Of a stretch of 64,000 bases of DNA, positions 37,238-50,000 are shown in pieces. The notes beneath the pieces are model-generated. The model made no database searches. It was not told the DNA's origin and worked only from the letters and a program-made list of their open reading frames with translations. Made by a program: the position numbers and the translations under genes. This DNA comes from Caprimulgus europaeus (lineage: Eukaryota; Chordata; Aves; Caprimulgiformes; Caprimulgidae), in contig OU015544.1 in the NCBI GenBank assembly GCA_907165065.1, positions 992,001 to 1,056,000 of the forward strand. The letters are read 5' to 3'. Numbering within the stretch: the first letter of the stretch is position 1; the number at the start of each line of letters is the position of its first letter.

Positions 37238-40200
37238 TTAACATTTTACTGAAGTTTGTAATTTTGAAAAGCATATTACGGTAGAAATGCTCTCCATTTT
37301 GGTTCTGTGGTTCTAATGTATGATATTCCTAAACGTGTAATCATGATAGTTGCAATAAAGACTCGTGGAATAGACCATTTCAGACAAACAGAGGCAATTT
37401 AAAACCATACACTGAGAAGGCTGATTTTTCATCCCTTTGGTGTCAAAAAGCGTTTGAGCTGTTTGTGCTGACACTTTTGCTAAACCTTTCCTGCAGCAGG
37501 CACTAGCAGACACTGTTAGTCAGTTATGTTTATGGTTGATCTTTTTAAGTGCTTCATGGTCTTGCTTCAGCATTGTGGAACGTTCTGGGGATGCAGGATG
37601 GATAAGGTCTAGACAGTGTGAAATCCTGGGCTGTGAAACTGAGATGCACGGTGTTATGTTATAGCTCCTGATACCAGCTCTGACTCAGCCAAGATTTTTA
37701 AGCACAAGTTGTCATGCTTAAGTCAGGCTTGGAGATACCCTTCTGTGTCTTGCTGAATCAGGGCACACACGTAGCAACGTGACTTAGAAATCCAGCTCTG
37801 AACTGATCCCTATTTTGCAGTGGTCAAGCTTTTATTCCTGACCTGCCTTCTACAGCTTTGGTCTGGTGTGGGCACGCTGCAGTCCCACTGCAATCTCAGT
37901 GCTGCACTCTTGCTCCTCTGCTTGCTTCCCAGCAGAGATGAGCATTGCCTGCTGATGAGGCTCATGCAGATACCTGGGATGGGTGGCATTGCTCTGATTC
38001 TTGGCCAGAAAGCGCGAGAAAGCACAGCCTGGCTCACTGCTCTGATTGCTGTCAGTAGCTGCTCGTGTGGTGGGGCTCAGCTGGCCCAGTTCTGCACAAA
38101 TGCACACTCTAATCTTGCTCATAATGTCTGGAGAGAGAATGGATGTGGCCAGTTCTTGTCAGCATTTGAATTTGGTCTCTTGGTTTTCTGCTAACTCCTC
38201 TTCCTTAGTTTCCATCACAGTCATTGACTTTCTGAGTAACACCATCTCTGGAGATGGTTTGCACCGGAAGCAAGATAAGCAGAACATGAATGCTGGCAGG
38301 AGCTGAGCCAAAGTTCTGAGAATTCTGGCTCTCACCCCAGAGCACCAGATAGGAAGCCCTTTGCATTCATGGCAGACAACTGTACAGGAAAGGACAAAGT
38401 AAACCCTTACCACTTTCCCTCGTATTCGAGCTTAGTTTTACCTGACCAGCAGCTCACATTTCTTTCCCTCTGCTTTCACTGCAAAGTCGAAGAATTCAGC
38501 AGCTGAGAAGTAATCGGCTGGCCCAGGCTGCTGCCTGGCTCTGCAGCTCAGGGGTAAACGTCCCCATTGTTTCCTGATGGGGAATATCGCCTGAGGAGAC
38601 CTGAGCACTTGATCACAACAGGGACAGAGGTCTCAGCGCAGGAAAGTGTTTTTATTCAGGACATTGCATAAGCATAGAGTTAATTTTAAGTCCATACTTA
38701 AGTGCTACAGAATTCAATATGACAGAAACATTTACACTGAAGTTGGGTTAGTATCTGATTTTAATTGCTACTGCCCAGGCTTTCCCTAAGCACACTTTCA
38801 GGTGCTGCCTCAGAAAGGAACACAAACCAGCACAGGCGTGTTTTGCTAAATCAGAGCTTGTAGTGTATTTTCTCACTCTGGATTGTCTCACTCCATTCAT
38901 GGAAGAAAGGTGGAAGAAACCCAGCTTTTGCCACTGGAATGATCTCTGTGCACCCCAGACTGTCGGTTATTTTCATTAGAAGAAAAGAGTGAGTTGAAGA
39001 AGCTGACACAGAAGACTTTGTACTTCCACAGGGCTCTGATCTTTTCAGTGTGTCTGTAAGTAGCTGTGCAGGTCTGATTCAGACCAGGGGAGAACTCCAC
39101 TTGACTTCAGTTAGCTCATGGTCAGGCTCTGAGCAGGAGCCACAAGGCTGAATGACCTGTCTATCACTGAACAGCAGGTGATTCACAGCTTCTGACTGAG
39201 GGGTCAGGAATTCTAACTGCTGGTCCTGAAGCTGGTGCCACTCTCTTTTCTGAGCATGCTAACAGGGGAGAGGCAAATCTCTCTGAAGGCAAGAACTTGT
39301 GAAAAAAACATAGAAAAGAATTGTCTTAAGAAAATAAAGCTTTTCTGTGTTTCCCAGGTGGTATGTCCTACAGAGACTTGGACACTTACCTGCAGGAAGA
39401 GAGAGAACTTTTGGTCTTAGCTTGACCATCATGAATAGGCAGTTGGAAAGTTGGATCTGTCTGTTTTAGGGGGTGACAACCAGCTGACACAGGCCTTTGC
39501 CTCTCTGGAATGCTGTCTCTCATCAGAAGCACAGATAACAAACCCCCAGTGTCAGGAAGTAGTACTAGCACATCCTCTTTGCAAAGCTATCTGAAAAAAC
39601 AGGGAGGAATTTGTTTCTGACTGAAGTAGTGTGACACCAGTCCTACAAAAGCTGCCTGCATGCCTCTCCTGCTTCCTTCCTTGCTTTTATTCTGAACTTT
39701 TTTTTATAGCCAGTGTATTTCCAGCACTCCACACGAGATTCTAAGTTGCTAGCTTTTGCAGTTTCTGGTCACTTGCATTACACTAATGCAACATATTTGC
39801 AGCAGCCCTCCTCGTGTGCGATTTACCACTACCACTGAGTAACCCAGACCAGAACAGAAAGCCATGAGAGGAAAGTGGCAGAGTACAAGGAATCAAATAG
39901 GTCAGCTACCTGCACTAAAGAACCAGGGGACTGGCACGGTGCCTCTCACATCTCAGGTGCTCACGTTTCCACCATTCAACACAGGTTTCTGTTTGTTCTT
40001 TGCTCAGATCAATCCCCCTCTTCCCTATGAGTAAAATCAGAGTTATAGGGAAAGGAGATGTTGGCACAAAGCAGCATGTTCTGTTTCTTTCCCATGGGAA
40101 AGTCCTGTTCAATAAAAATTGAAAACAGCTTTCAAAGCCAACAGATTCTTCTTTGTCAGTCTGTGTGCTCTTCAAGTCAGGGTGCGTTTGTGTGCCCTGA

Positions 40201-40360
40201 AGAACCGAGGGATGTATTCTGAGGCTTTATTTAGGCAGTGCAAGGAAAGAGCCCATAACCGAAGCTTGCGGTTTATTGGGAGTAGATGTTTCCACTACGC
40301 TGGCTTCCAGGCAGTATAATCATGATTTTGGAAATCATTTCAAGGAAGGGAATGATGACC

Positions 40361-40535
40361 CTGTGGTTGAGACATAGAGACTGGACCAGTCTGGTTCAGT
40401 TCCTGGCTCTTTCAGAAAGTATAGCCATGGGCAAATCATCTAATCTGTCTGCCTCCCCCCGAAGTAGGGATGATAATGTTTCCTCTGTCTGACATGGCTA
40501 TTTAAACCATACAGAGCACTTAGGATTTAAAATTA
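40361..40535 (+). repeat. MIR-type SINE relic, nearly full length
   Basis: The sequence follows the MIR consensus along its length and in order: 'gtggttgag', 'agactggac', 'ggttcagttcctggctct', 'atgggcaaatcatctaatct', 'agtagggatgataatg', then a 'ctatttaaa...gagcactta' tail region. MIRs are ancient tRNA-derived SINEs shared by amniotes; in birds they survive only as old, diverged copies. The call rests on block order from memory of the consensus, not an alignment score. Confidence 0.7.
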
Positions 40536-43500
40536 CAAGGATGAAAAGAGAGATGTGATCCACATCTCTGCTTCCCAGAATCCTTTTCAAAAGGTCAGAT
40601 TTTGCCATTACAAGGAACATAATAAAAAACTAATTCAATTGGCTTAGCAGAGTTACTCCACATATTAATTGAGCTAAATGAAGTCAGAACTTATAATATT
40701 AGACCTAAGTGTTCCAAGGTGTTGCTTCTTTGGTGGGATTGCAGTCGTAGCTGTTTGAAGCAGGATGTCTCCAGCTCCCATCCGTCCATGAGTCTCTTTT
40801 CAGCTTCAGGCTGTTTCAGGGTTTCAGCTCTGTAGTTCTGCACCATCTCTGAGATTTGCAAACTCCTCCAAATTGAAAAGCATTGTTCAGTTGTATTGCC
40901 TGTCTGGTACCAAAACATGAAACAAAAGAGCTCCCCTCAAGCCATAAACACTGTAATTTACCCAAACTATTCACATTTAAAATAGGAAATCTGAAATATC
41001 AAAACCACAAGTGTTTCCATGAAGGATAATCAGGATGTTGGACTTGCTAATAATTTTATGTAGGTGTTGAAGCTATGAAAGAATCCATATGGTCCTTTTC
41101 AATTCTGTATTTCTGTTAAAAGTGATATGTCTGTAGAATTTCAGCAGTTATTGGATGTCCTAGACATCTTCAGAACAGCATGTGCTGTTCACCTATGCTG
41201 TGAGGCTAAGAATTTTAGCCCAGCCAGTGCTCCCTGACCCCTCCATACCTTTCAAACTGGGAAACTTCCACAGTCACAAGGGCTGTTACAGAAATTTGTC
41301 CAGCTCTGCTTATCAGCCTTGGCCCATCTGGAAAACAGCAGAACTGGAGCTGCAAATGTCTTTCTGCTCACATCTTTCCCTCTCTCACATGCCCCAGAGC
41401 TACACAATGGGAGAGCTGCTCAGAATATCATGGTGGAGTTTTGCCTGCAGCTCTGTGCTGAGCAGATACAGCCATCTGCAAAGAATTCACACTTCCAGAC
41501 ATGCCAGTTCCAGTGGATCTGAAAATCACAGCTCGTCAGCAGGAATGGATGCAGTCTGCATTGCTGAACGCCTGGGTGCACGCTCATAATTGCATCATTC
41601 CATGGTGTGAACTCCCTCTTCTCAGACAATGTGTTTTAGATATTGACTGCATGGAAGGTCAGCTTGTGCTAGGAAAACAAGCAGGCTGCTTTGCTTAGCC
41701 CAGCAGTTTAGGGAAGGCTGGGGAATAGGCTACGACAGGAGACATTTAGCCTTGTTAATTGTTGTTACTGTGATGTGGTCAAAGCATTTCAACCCAGCTT
41801 TTAGCAGTCTGGACTTAATGCGCTTTTTTTTTCATACAGTGATGTGTAGAGGGACTAATCAAGATTGGCATCTGATTACATTAGTCATTAGACAGTCCCA
41901 GTCCAAACCACTGATGTCCAGGTGCACGAGCTGTACGGGCAGGAGGTGGACTGTGCACCAGAACGTCCACCACATGGTGTGCTGCCTGTCCTCAGGAAAA
42001 TACTGGCTGGATCAAGGCAGCTTCTGTGACTGCCTAATCAATAAACACTAATAAAGTATTTCTTGATTTCAAGCAAATTTCATAGAAGGGTGGAGATATT
42101 AGAGATAATTAAACCCCTGCCTGTTTGGGGAAGATAATCTTATGATGAAAGTGCCAAGCTGTAGCATGAAGCCATTACTGATTAGGCATCAAAGAAAAGT
42201 TCTCATCAATGTCATACCCATAAGAAATGCTTTCTTTGGAGCACGCAGTTAACCACAAAATCCAAACTGCTGTCCCTCTTCTGCTTGTTCCTTGAATCAA
42301 GTTATCCAGGATCTTTCAGGCAGCACAAGCCAACATCCCCAGAGTAGCTTTGCTCCCAGAGAAGTGGTTGGGAATTACAGAGGGGAAGGAAAACTAAAGT
42401 TATGCATTAGCAGGTGGGCTGAGAAAAGAACACAGGGTTTTGTCTGCACCTTGAGCAAGTGAAAAATAATCCTGTGGTCTGTGATCTGTCAGGTAGCTGT
42501 GTAGATGTTAGGGACTCGTCTGCCCTGTGGAATATTTCCAGGGTTCTAAGGCTCTAAGCATACATGGTTTTTATCTAAATGGATGCAGTTAGAATGACAC
42601 AGCCTTCCCTCACTGGCAACACAAGAAAAGCAGGAAAAAAGTGCTTAATTAAGGCATAATTTATTTTTTCTCTTCTGCAGGGGCTGTGGCTATTCTGTGA
42701 GACAGATAAAGCGCCACATTAGAAAGGCACATAAACTGTGCTGCCAGGGAAACCTGACTTTTGTTCTTGTGTTGTTACCTCCTTTAATCCTACATATGGC
42801 ATTCCTGCTGAGAGCAGGCTGGTAGAAGCTTGTGAATAATGGAGAGGCATAACACTTAGCAAAGTCATTGCAGTGTGCATCTGCTGCATGGAGTATTTTT
42901 ATTTAACCCTTTATTTCTAATGGGTGCTTCAAAGTTTTATACATTGAGGCAATTACATGCAGAGAAATCAAAAAGATACCACAACAAGTATCAAGAATAC
43001 CAGGAGATGCAGAAATAGTCAATACCTGCTAGGGTTCCCCCCACCAGGGTATCTATTTTTAGGATGCAGCCAAAGTTATAAACGTGTTAAGACAACCTTT
43101 TTTTCCCTCCCTTTGGAGAGTTGAGAAATGCTATCTAACTTGTGTAATACAGGGAGAAAACACTGCCTGGGCAGTCCATCACCTCACCTCCTGTAACACC
43201 ACCCTTCTAGAAGGTGCATTCTCTGTACACAGTTACCAGGAAACACAGATGCCTGATGAATTAAGTTAAAATATTTCAGGCAAAGATACACAAATACATT
43301 AGGTGTTTCCTTGGTGTCAGGGGGGGTGATGGGATGAAGAGTGGAAAGCAGTACGGAAAAACAGTCTGAAAAATTACAGGGCATGGAGCCCTGTGCATGT
43401 CCATCTGTGAGGGAAAGAAAAAAAGCACATCAAATTATGAGAATTATCAAGTCTGATGCTTACAGACCAGCTGTAATTGATTATCTTCAATGCTCAATTA

Positions 43501-43744
43501 AGCTGCCTGAATCAGGGGGGATGCTGGGAGGTCAGTCTGATGTGTCCTGGTGCTCGCTGTAAGCCCTATGGAGGTGCAGGGCAGGTTTGCCAAGTGTTGC
43601 CGTTACCTGTAGGTGAGGATGGACCCCTCACAGTCAAGTGCAGTCCACGTACCAGGAGTGCTCCTTCCAGCACGGTTTACAGAAGCAAAATCTATCATAT
43701 GGAAAGGTGAAGAAAAGAGAGAACTCTCTCAGAGATGAGGCCCT

Positions 43745-43960
43745 GGTGATAAGGGCTGGCTTTGGAGGCAGTGTGCTCTCTGGAGATTACAGCGTGGAGT
43801 TAGGAGGGGAATGCAGTCCCGGCCTGCCTTCTGGTTATGTGTGATACGTAGCTTTGGGCATATCTCACAGGTAATCTTGGGATCTCCTTGTAAACTGGGG
43901 CTGATAAAACTTACCTAACTACCTCTTTCACAAGGTTTTTGAAAAGGTTGATTATTTAAT
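43745..43960 (+). repeat. MIR-type SINE relic
   Basis: The 3' half is the clearer part: 'gctttgggcatatctcac', 'ttgtaaactggggctgataa', 'acttacctaactacctc', 'cacaaggttttt' and 'ttgattatttaa' match the MIR core and tail in order. The 5' half is weaker and may contain an insertion, so the left boundary is uncertain. Confidence 0.65.
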
Positions 43961-46243
43961 TAGGAGTAATTTATCCTGATGACTCCTATTTAGAGGAGCT
44001 TTTCAGAGGTTCTAATAGGCTAGGCTCTAACCTGGCTTCAGAGATAAGTGCTGTTCAAAGCCTTGCAGCACCCAGGAAGAAGGGGAAGGGAAGCTGCTTG
44101 TCTGTCTTGGCCTGTGGGCTACTGGCAGAGCTGAAAGTGGACTGCAACTGTTTGATGTGGTAGCCTGGGAAATGCTGTGTGCAGGGTGAAGTGATGTAAG
44201 GAATTGTTGGCCCTGAACATTAGGAAATCGACTGGACTGGCTCATCCCCCATGTGACTGTGGACACTCCCTTCTGATTATTACCTAGGACCATGATAGCC
44301 ATTCCAAGAACAGGAATGCAGTCAGGGTATCCCAGGAGAAGGCTCTGACTGGGGCTGTCCAGGGGATGTGTGCTGGATGGTCAGAGCTGCAGAAACTTAG
44401 GTGACAAGCAGTGTAGTGTGCTGCAACTCCAACACAAGCTTTAGATGCACATAGAAACAGTTGTTTGTAGGTCAGCTCTTCATACCAGTTTTGTGATTTT
44501 AAATTATTTGGCAAGGGGGAGAAACCCAAGTGATTGGACACCTCAAATCCACCTCACCTGGGCTGTGGTACATAGGATGCAGTTGGAAAGTTCTAAGCTC
44601 TAGAAATAATGGCCACTGGCCCTCTGCTAGTGTGCACCGAGTCAGCTGATGCCATGTGAGGGCAGGTACATGAATATCAGCCAGCACATCAGAGAGCAGG
44701 GCCCTGAGGAGGTGCAGTGACCTCTACACAGCCGAGTCATAGCCATCAGACCCTGCTGGGTGAATCCTCTTTCTGGCTAAAACTTTCTCTCCAGCTTGCA
44801 GTACTATTCCATTCTTACAGCTGAAACAGAATCTCTTTTATCTTTGCCAAATCCCATACTCCCTGGTTATTTACTTTAGCACATAGCAGGTGAAGGACTC
44901 TCTTCCCATCTACCTTGCTGTAAGCTCACAGAATCAGTGTTTTCCAGGGCTGGATCCATTTTCACCACGTAAGGATCCTGGTTCCCAGATTCTGTGTCAC
45001 AGACATTTGGAATAGAGAGCATTTGCCATGTGAGAGTCTGCCCAGCCTTCAGTCTGCTCTGAGCTGTCGCAGCAGAGGAGGTGTGCCAGCTCACACATGG
45101 CAGGGACTGGCAGATCCAGGCTGGGAGTCCCAAGGGCAGTACAGATTCCACAACCACTTGTGGAAGCAGTTGTGATCACTGTACTTTCCCACGCACACAG
45201 AACAGCCTCACAGAGAATCATAAAGAGAGGGCGAAACAAAAAGCCACTAGCAAAAAGAGACAACAAAAGCCTCCAGCAGACAGTCATCTTATCTGCAGTT
45301 TGCAGGCAAATAACCCAAAATGGCTGATTATCCCTAGCAACAATGGAGCTTTTATGGATTAAAAAGTGGGAAAAAAACCCAACCCTGAGGAGCTTATCAA
45401 GTTACTTAGATAAAAATCCTGCAGTGATGTCAGAAGGGCAGTAAACGATGAGGTCATAGGAAAATGCAATCCCTTTCTGTCACTGGGAATGAAGGATCTT
45501 GTCTGCTAAACTCAAATGAAAATCTGAAATTGACGTGTTTGGGATGTTCAGGGCTGGGACCTTACCTGTCTCCCACTTGGGGTTTGCAGTAAAAGCTTCA
45601 ACAATTTTCACACAAAATAGGGCTATTTAAAGATGCTGGGATTAAAATGTACAAACACTTGTGTTCGGTAGGAAGAGTTGCAGAACAGATGCTGGCTCTC
45701 TACGGAGGCTGATCATGAAGCACTGATGTTGCAGATAAGAGTGGTGCTTATTTCCTGTTCCCTATGGGCTTGATCCAGTGTCTCTTGAAGTCTTGAAAAG
45801 GCTCCCAGTTGACTTGTCTCTAAACTATTGCTCTTTCTGCCAAAACCAGGCACGGTTCTTTAACCCATTCTCTCTGCATGGCGTGAAGAGCATCCTCCAG
45901 TAAGCCAGGGAGAGACACAGACACGCTGAATTGATGAGAAGCTACAGAATATGGCCACACCTCGAGCTCTCTGCTGTTTGATAGGGCTGGTTTCCCTCAC
46001 ACCAACCACTTAGTTCCCTGCTGGAGCAAGCACTGTCAGTCAGGAGAGACACAGGTTAGATTGTCAGAAAAGTGTCTGTGATGTGTCCTGGGAAAGCCTT
46101 CCTGGGTGGATTATTTTGCCTCCTTATGCATTCAGAGGCCCAGGTAAGGAGAGTCAGGGCAACGTCCCACTGTCACTGGCACAGCTTATGTGCTGTGGAA
46201 AGCAGCGGGTGTGAGCTCCCAAACCCCTTTTACATCTCTGCAG

Positions 46244-46325
46244 TGTCTCATAGAACAGTTTGGTTGGAAAAGCCCATTCTGATCATCTAGTCCAAGTGTA
46301 AGCCCAGCCTTGCCACCTTTTGTGA
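46244..46325 (-). repeat. CR1 LINE 3'-end fragment
   Basis: On the plus strand the fragment reads 'tctcatagaacagtttggttggaaaagc', then 'tgatcatctagtccaagtgtaagcccagc'. This is the reverse complement of the conserved CR1 3' end found throughout sauropsid genomes, so the element is oriented on the minus strand. Only about 80 bases remain, without reverse transcriptase sequence, as usual for 5'-truncated CR1 copies. It is one of the main clues that this is avian or other sauropsid DNA. Confidence 0.8.
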
Positions 46326-46970
46326 GAGCTTTTTTCATTGCTTTGGCAAACCAGGGACAGAGGGGTGTCTGAGCTGGGGTGGGTTAGTGTGGCTGTGGAG
46401 GTGACAGCCCCTCCTGCAAGCTCCTCTCCGCACACACCTGGGCTCTGCCTTCCCAGGCACGAAGGCCAGAGCTCACCTGCAGTTCTGAGCCTTCATCAGC
46501 CATCGCCGAGAGGAACAACACACGTGGCTTTTGGTGACATCCCCTGTGCTTTGAGGTGACACAACAGTGAGAAAGCAGCTGCCCAGAGACATTGTGCAAT
46601 TCAGCATTTTCTCCCAGTCCAGAAAATTACTTAAGTAGGAAATGGAGCTGGTGGGCCAGTGTGTGTATTGCTGCTGGGTTTGGTGTGCCACCAGGGCTGT
46701 GAATCCCTTCTCCCTCGCACAGCGCCCGAGTCTCTGCCTGGCACTGCAGGAGCAGCACGGCCAGACGTTCCTGGAGCAGAACGAATCATACCAGATTCAG
46801 GGTGTCCCTGTCAGGCTGCTCAGGTCCAACTGGAAACTCTGGGGCAGAGCCCTGCCCTTGCCCCCCAGCCCAGCACAGCCGGGCCTTTGCCCTGGCTGCA
46901 CAGGGGGTTCTTCCCAACGCTCTGGTGCCCTCTGCAGCCCGCCGGGCCGCTGCCAGCCTGCGAGCTGCCT

Positions 46971-47002
46971 GCCTCCCAGTAGCCTCCCAGTAGCCTCCCA
47001 GT
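46971..47002. repeat. 11-bp tandem repeat, about 2.9 copies
   Basis: GCCTCCCAGTA begins at 46971, 46982 and 46993, the last copy being incomplete. It is a local slippage product within GC-rich intergenic DNA. Confidence 0.9.
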
Positions 47003-50000
47003 TCTGGCAGGGGTGGGGGTCGGTGCTCCCGATGGGAACTGCAGACAGTCGCAGGAAATGGAAAGTGTAATCCCGCCGGGGAGGGGTGTTTTCACGGGAT
47101 GAATTTAACACGCTGCTGTTCCGGGTGGTGAGGCCGCTGCCTTCGAGAACGGGAGTCGTGCAGCCAGAGTGTGTTTATGTCCACACAGGGCTAGAGGGTG
47201 AGGGTGGATGTATTTCTTTCTTCTCCTAATATTCTATGTTTTCTTTACCCTGGTCTGTCAATTCTGTAAAACACAACCTAGAGACCCTGCTCCATGCTTT
47301 AGCTGAGCCTTCTTTGTTTCCTGTTGTTGAAATTATTTTTTTTTAGACACAGCTATTCTAAAATCCTTGCTGATGTCCTGCATAAGCTGTATCCCACTTT
47401 CCTCAGAGGTACAGTTGCCAATAGAGGTTGACTTTGATGTTCTTGGCACAGCTTTGCCTTCAGCCCGTACTGTGTAGGTCTTAGCATCTCTGGTCAGGAA
47501 AAGGAGCTCCTGGCGGTGCCTGTTGCCAAAGCACAGGTGCTGTGCGAGCTCAGAGGAAGAGGATGTTGGACCCCCTGGGCCCAGCTCGGAGCTTTGAAGT
47601 CGTTTCAGGCTGGTGGCCAGCTGTGAGCTCGCTCACGACTCGGTGGGCTCATCACAAGCCTGTTTCTGGCAGGCAGACGTGTCGTGCAGCAGCCACAATG
47701 GACACTTGTGGACAGAGCCCCCGGTCACTTTGGCACCCCTCCTTCCCCAGGGGGGTGAGGGGTCTGTGGCACCCCGTGAGATCCTGCACTGTAACACTCG
47801 CTCTGTGTCCGTGGTGGGGAGTCCTGCTGTAAAGATTCTCCCTGAAGTGATCTCTGAACACTTCCCTTGACTTGATGCCTCTGCTGAGCCTCAGTCTAAG
47901 CAAAATGTTCCTAGTTCTTCTGCGAGGAGCATGGAGACAATTAAAATAGCTCCTGCTGCTACTGATGATTTCATAGGAGGTAAAAATAAATAGGGAAAAA
48001 CAAACCAGACACAAGGAAGGCGCTTTATGATGACAAAGTGTCCTAACACAGAGACCCTAAAATCAGGGCCATTTATGTATGTGTGTTGAGGCAGTTTCAG
48101 AAAGAGATTTGGCTCCCTGTGGAAGTCACTGGCTCAGTACAAGTCAGCAACTGACCTTGTGCACACACTGAAAATTCCCTTCCAGTTTCTTTGAACACAG
48201 ATAAGATCTGATCCTTTGCCACGACATCCAAAGTTCGCCACTGTGACCAGAACCACTGCTGAATCCAACCTGCAGCGAGGAAAGTAATGATGCCAACTGC
48301 ATTGGGTTGGATTTTCCTGCGTGCTCAGCTGACCTTTTGGCACCCAAGAAAAAAACAGATTTTCTGTAGGGCTCAGTGCCTGGGGGTGCATGTGTACGCC
48401 CCAGCTGAGTGGCTAAGCAGGCACTGAGCTGTGACTGCTGGAATCCTGGGGGTGTTGGAGCACATCCTTTCAGCTGGACCAAGGTCACTGGTCAGTTAAA
48501 AACAAAACAGCACTTGGCAAGCTCGTTGCTGGGATGGGAACCCAGCAGCCAACAAGAGGCCAGGTATTTCATTGCAAAATAAAACTTCAGGGCAGTTTTG
48601 CCATGCGAGAACACTGACCCTGCTTAGCCATGAGGAGATTTTGTGCCCTGTAATCCCACATTGATCTGGATTAGTTTTTTATTTAAAGAAACTGACCTCC
48701 AGCAGCCACACCAGGTCTCTGGCCCAGCAATTGTGTCCTGAACATAGGTAAAGAAACAAAAGTTTGAACTAAAAATAAATGCCAGTGACCAGTATTGAGC
48801 CTCACTTAAAAGCCCAAGGAAAAACAGAGAGCATTATCTTACACAGATCTTAACATTTTATTAATAGATTAAGTAGTTTAACAACTCTCATTAATTCTGT
48901 TTCTCGCTTAATAAAATAAAGGTTACCAAATAAACAGCACATTTGCTAAGAAATAAGACATCATTAAAATTCTGGCATCTCATTACTAGCAGCCAGCCCC
49001 ATTTCTTTTGTTTTTAAAGAAAGAATACACACCTCCATGATGCAAGTGTTAACCAAAGACACAGGAAACCTGTGTTTACATTTCTGATGTGGCACAGACT
49101 TGGTGTGTGTTTTTGGGTAAAAGTTCCCATCTTCTCTGTGTTTCAAACATACTCCAGAACATCTGTGCCTCCCCAAGGTGTCATGATACAGAAGTAGGTG
49201 GTGCTTAGATGCCTTGTGAATGAGGCTACCTGCAGAAGTAAATCAAAGGTAAGAATATCAAAGGCACAGTGGGTGCTTGGGCATTGTTTGCCCTGACTTG
49301 CAGTGCATGTCATGCAAGTCACCCCAGGTCCCTTCCCTCTGTAAATAGCACTCTCATGCATTTCCCTAAACATTCTCCCAAGCTCTTGCTAATTTTAGCC
49401 TCTATACTCTGCTGGAAAGGTCTCTTTGGCACCCTCAGGTATTTCACATGACTGTGTAAACTCAGGCAATGCTCACTTAACTGTCTCCATCTCTATTACG
49501 AAACAAGTCCTAAAAGACCCACTGTTAAACTTCCAGTTTAGGCTTCTTCCTAAAAATAGTCCTTGGTTTGCATGTGGGCTGGAGACATGATTTCATACCT
49601 GCTATTCCTGGAACTTCTTTCCTGACCATGAGCACCGCCCGGTTATAACCCCTCCTAGATGCACTTCCTTAAGGAGACTTCTGAAAGATAAATGATGGGT
49701 GTGATGTTGAGAGCCTGAGGTTGCTTTGTCAACAAGGAAGAGGCTCTTTGTCCCCATGTGTGAGTGTGACAACTATTGAGCAAAGCACAGCACTGTTGAT
49801 ACAGGTACTCCAGGAGACCCTGCATTCCCACCACGCCTGTTTTATATCTGCCTCCGCACAGGGACATTGTTTCCTATTACTTCTTTCTTTAACCTCAATT
49901 CTTTAACAAAATGTCATCTGTGTGTGACAGAGGAACAAAGCCATTATGAAGCTGGAAGCCTATAAAGTGGTGACTGATGGCTTCATTGTGTTTGGGACAA

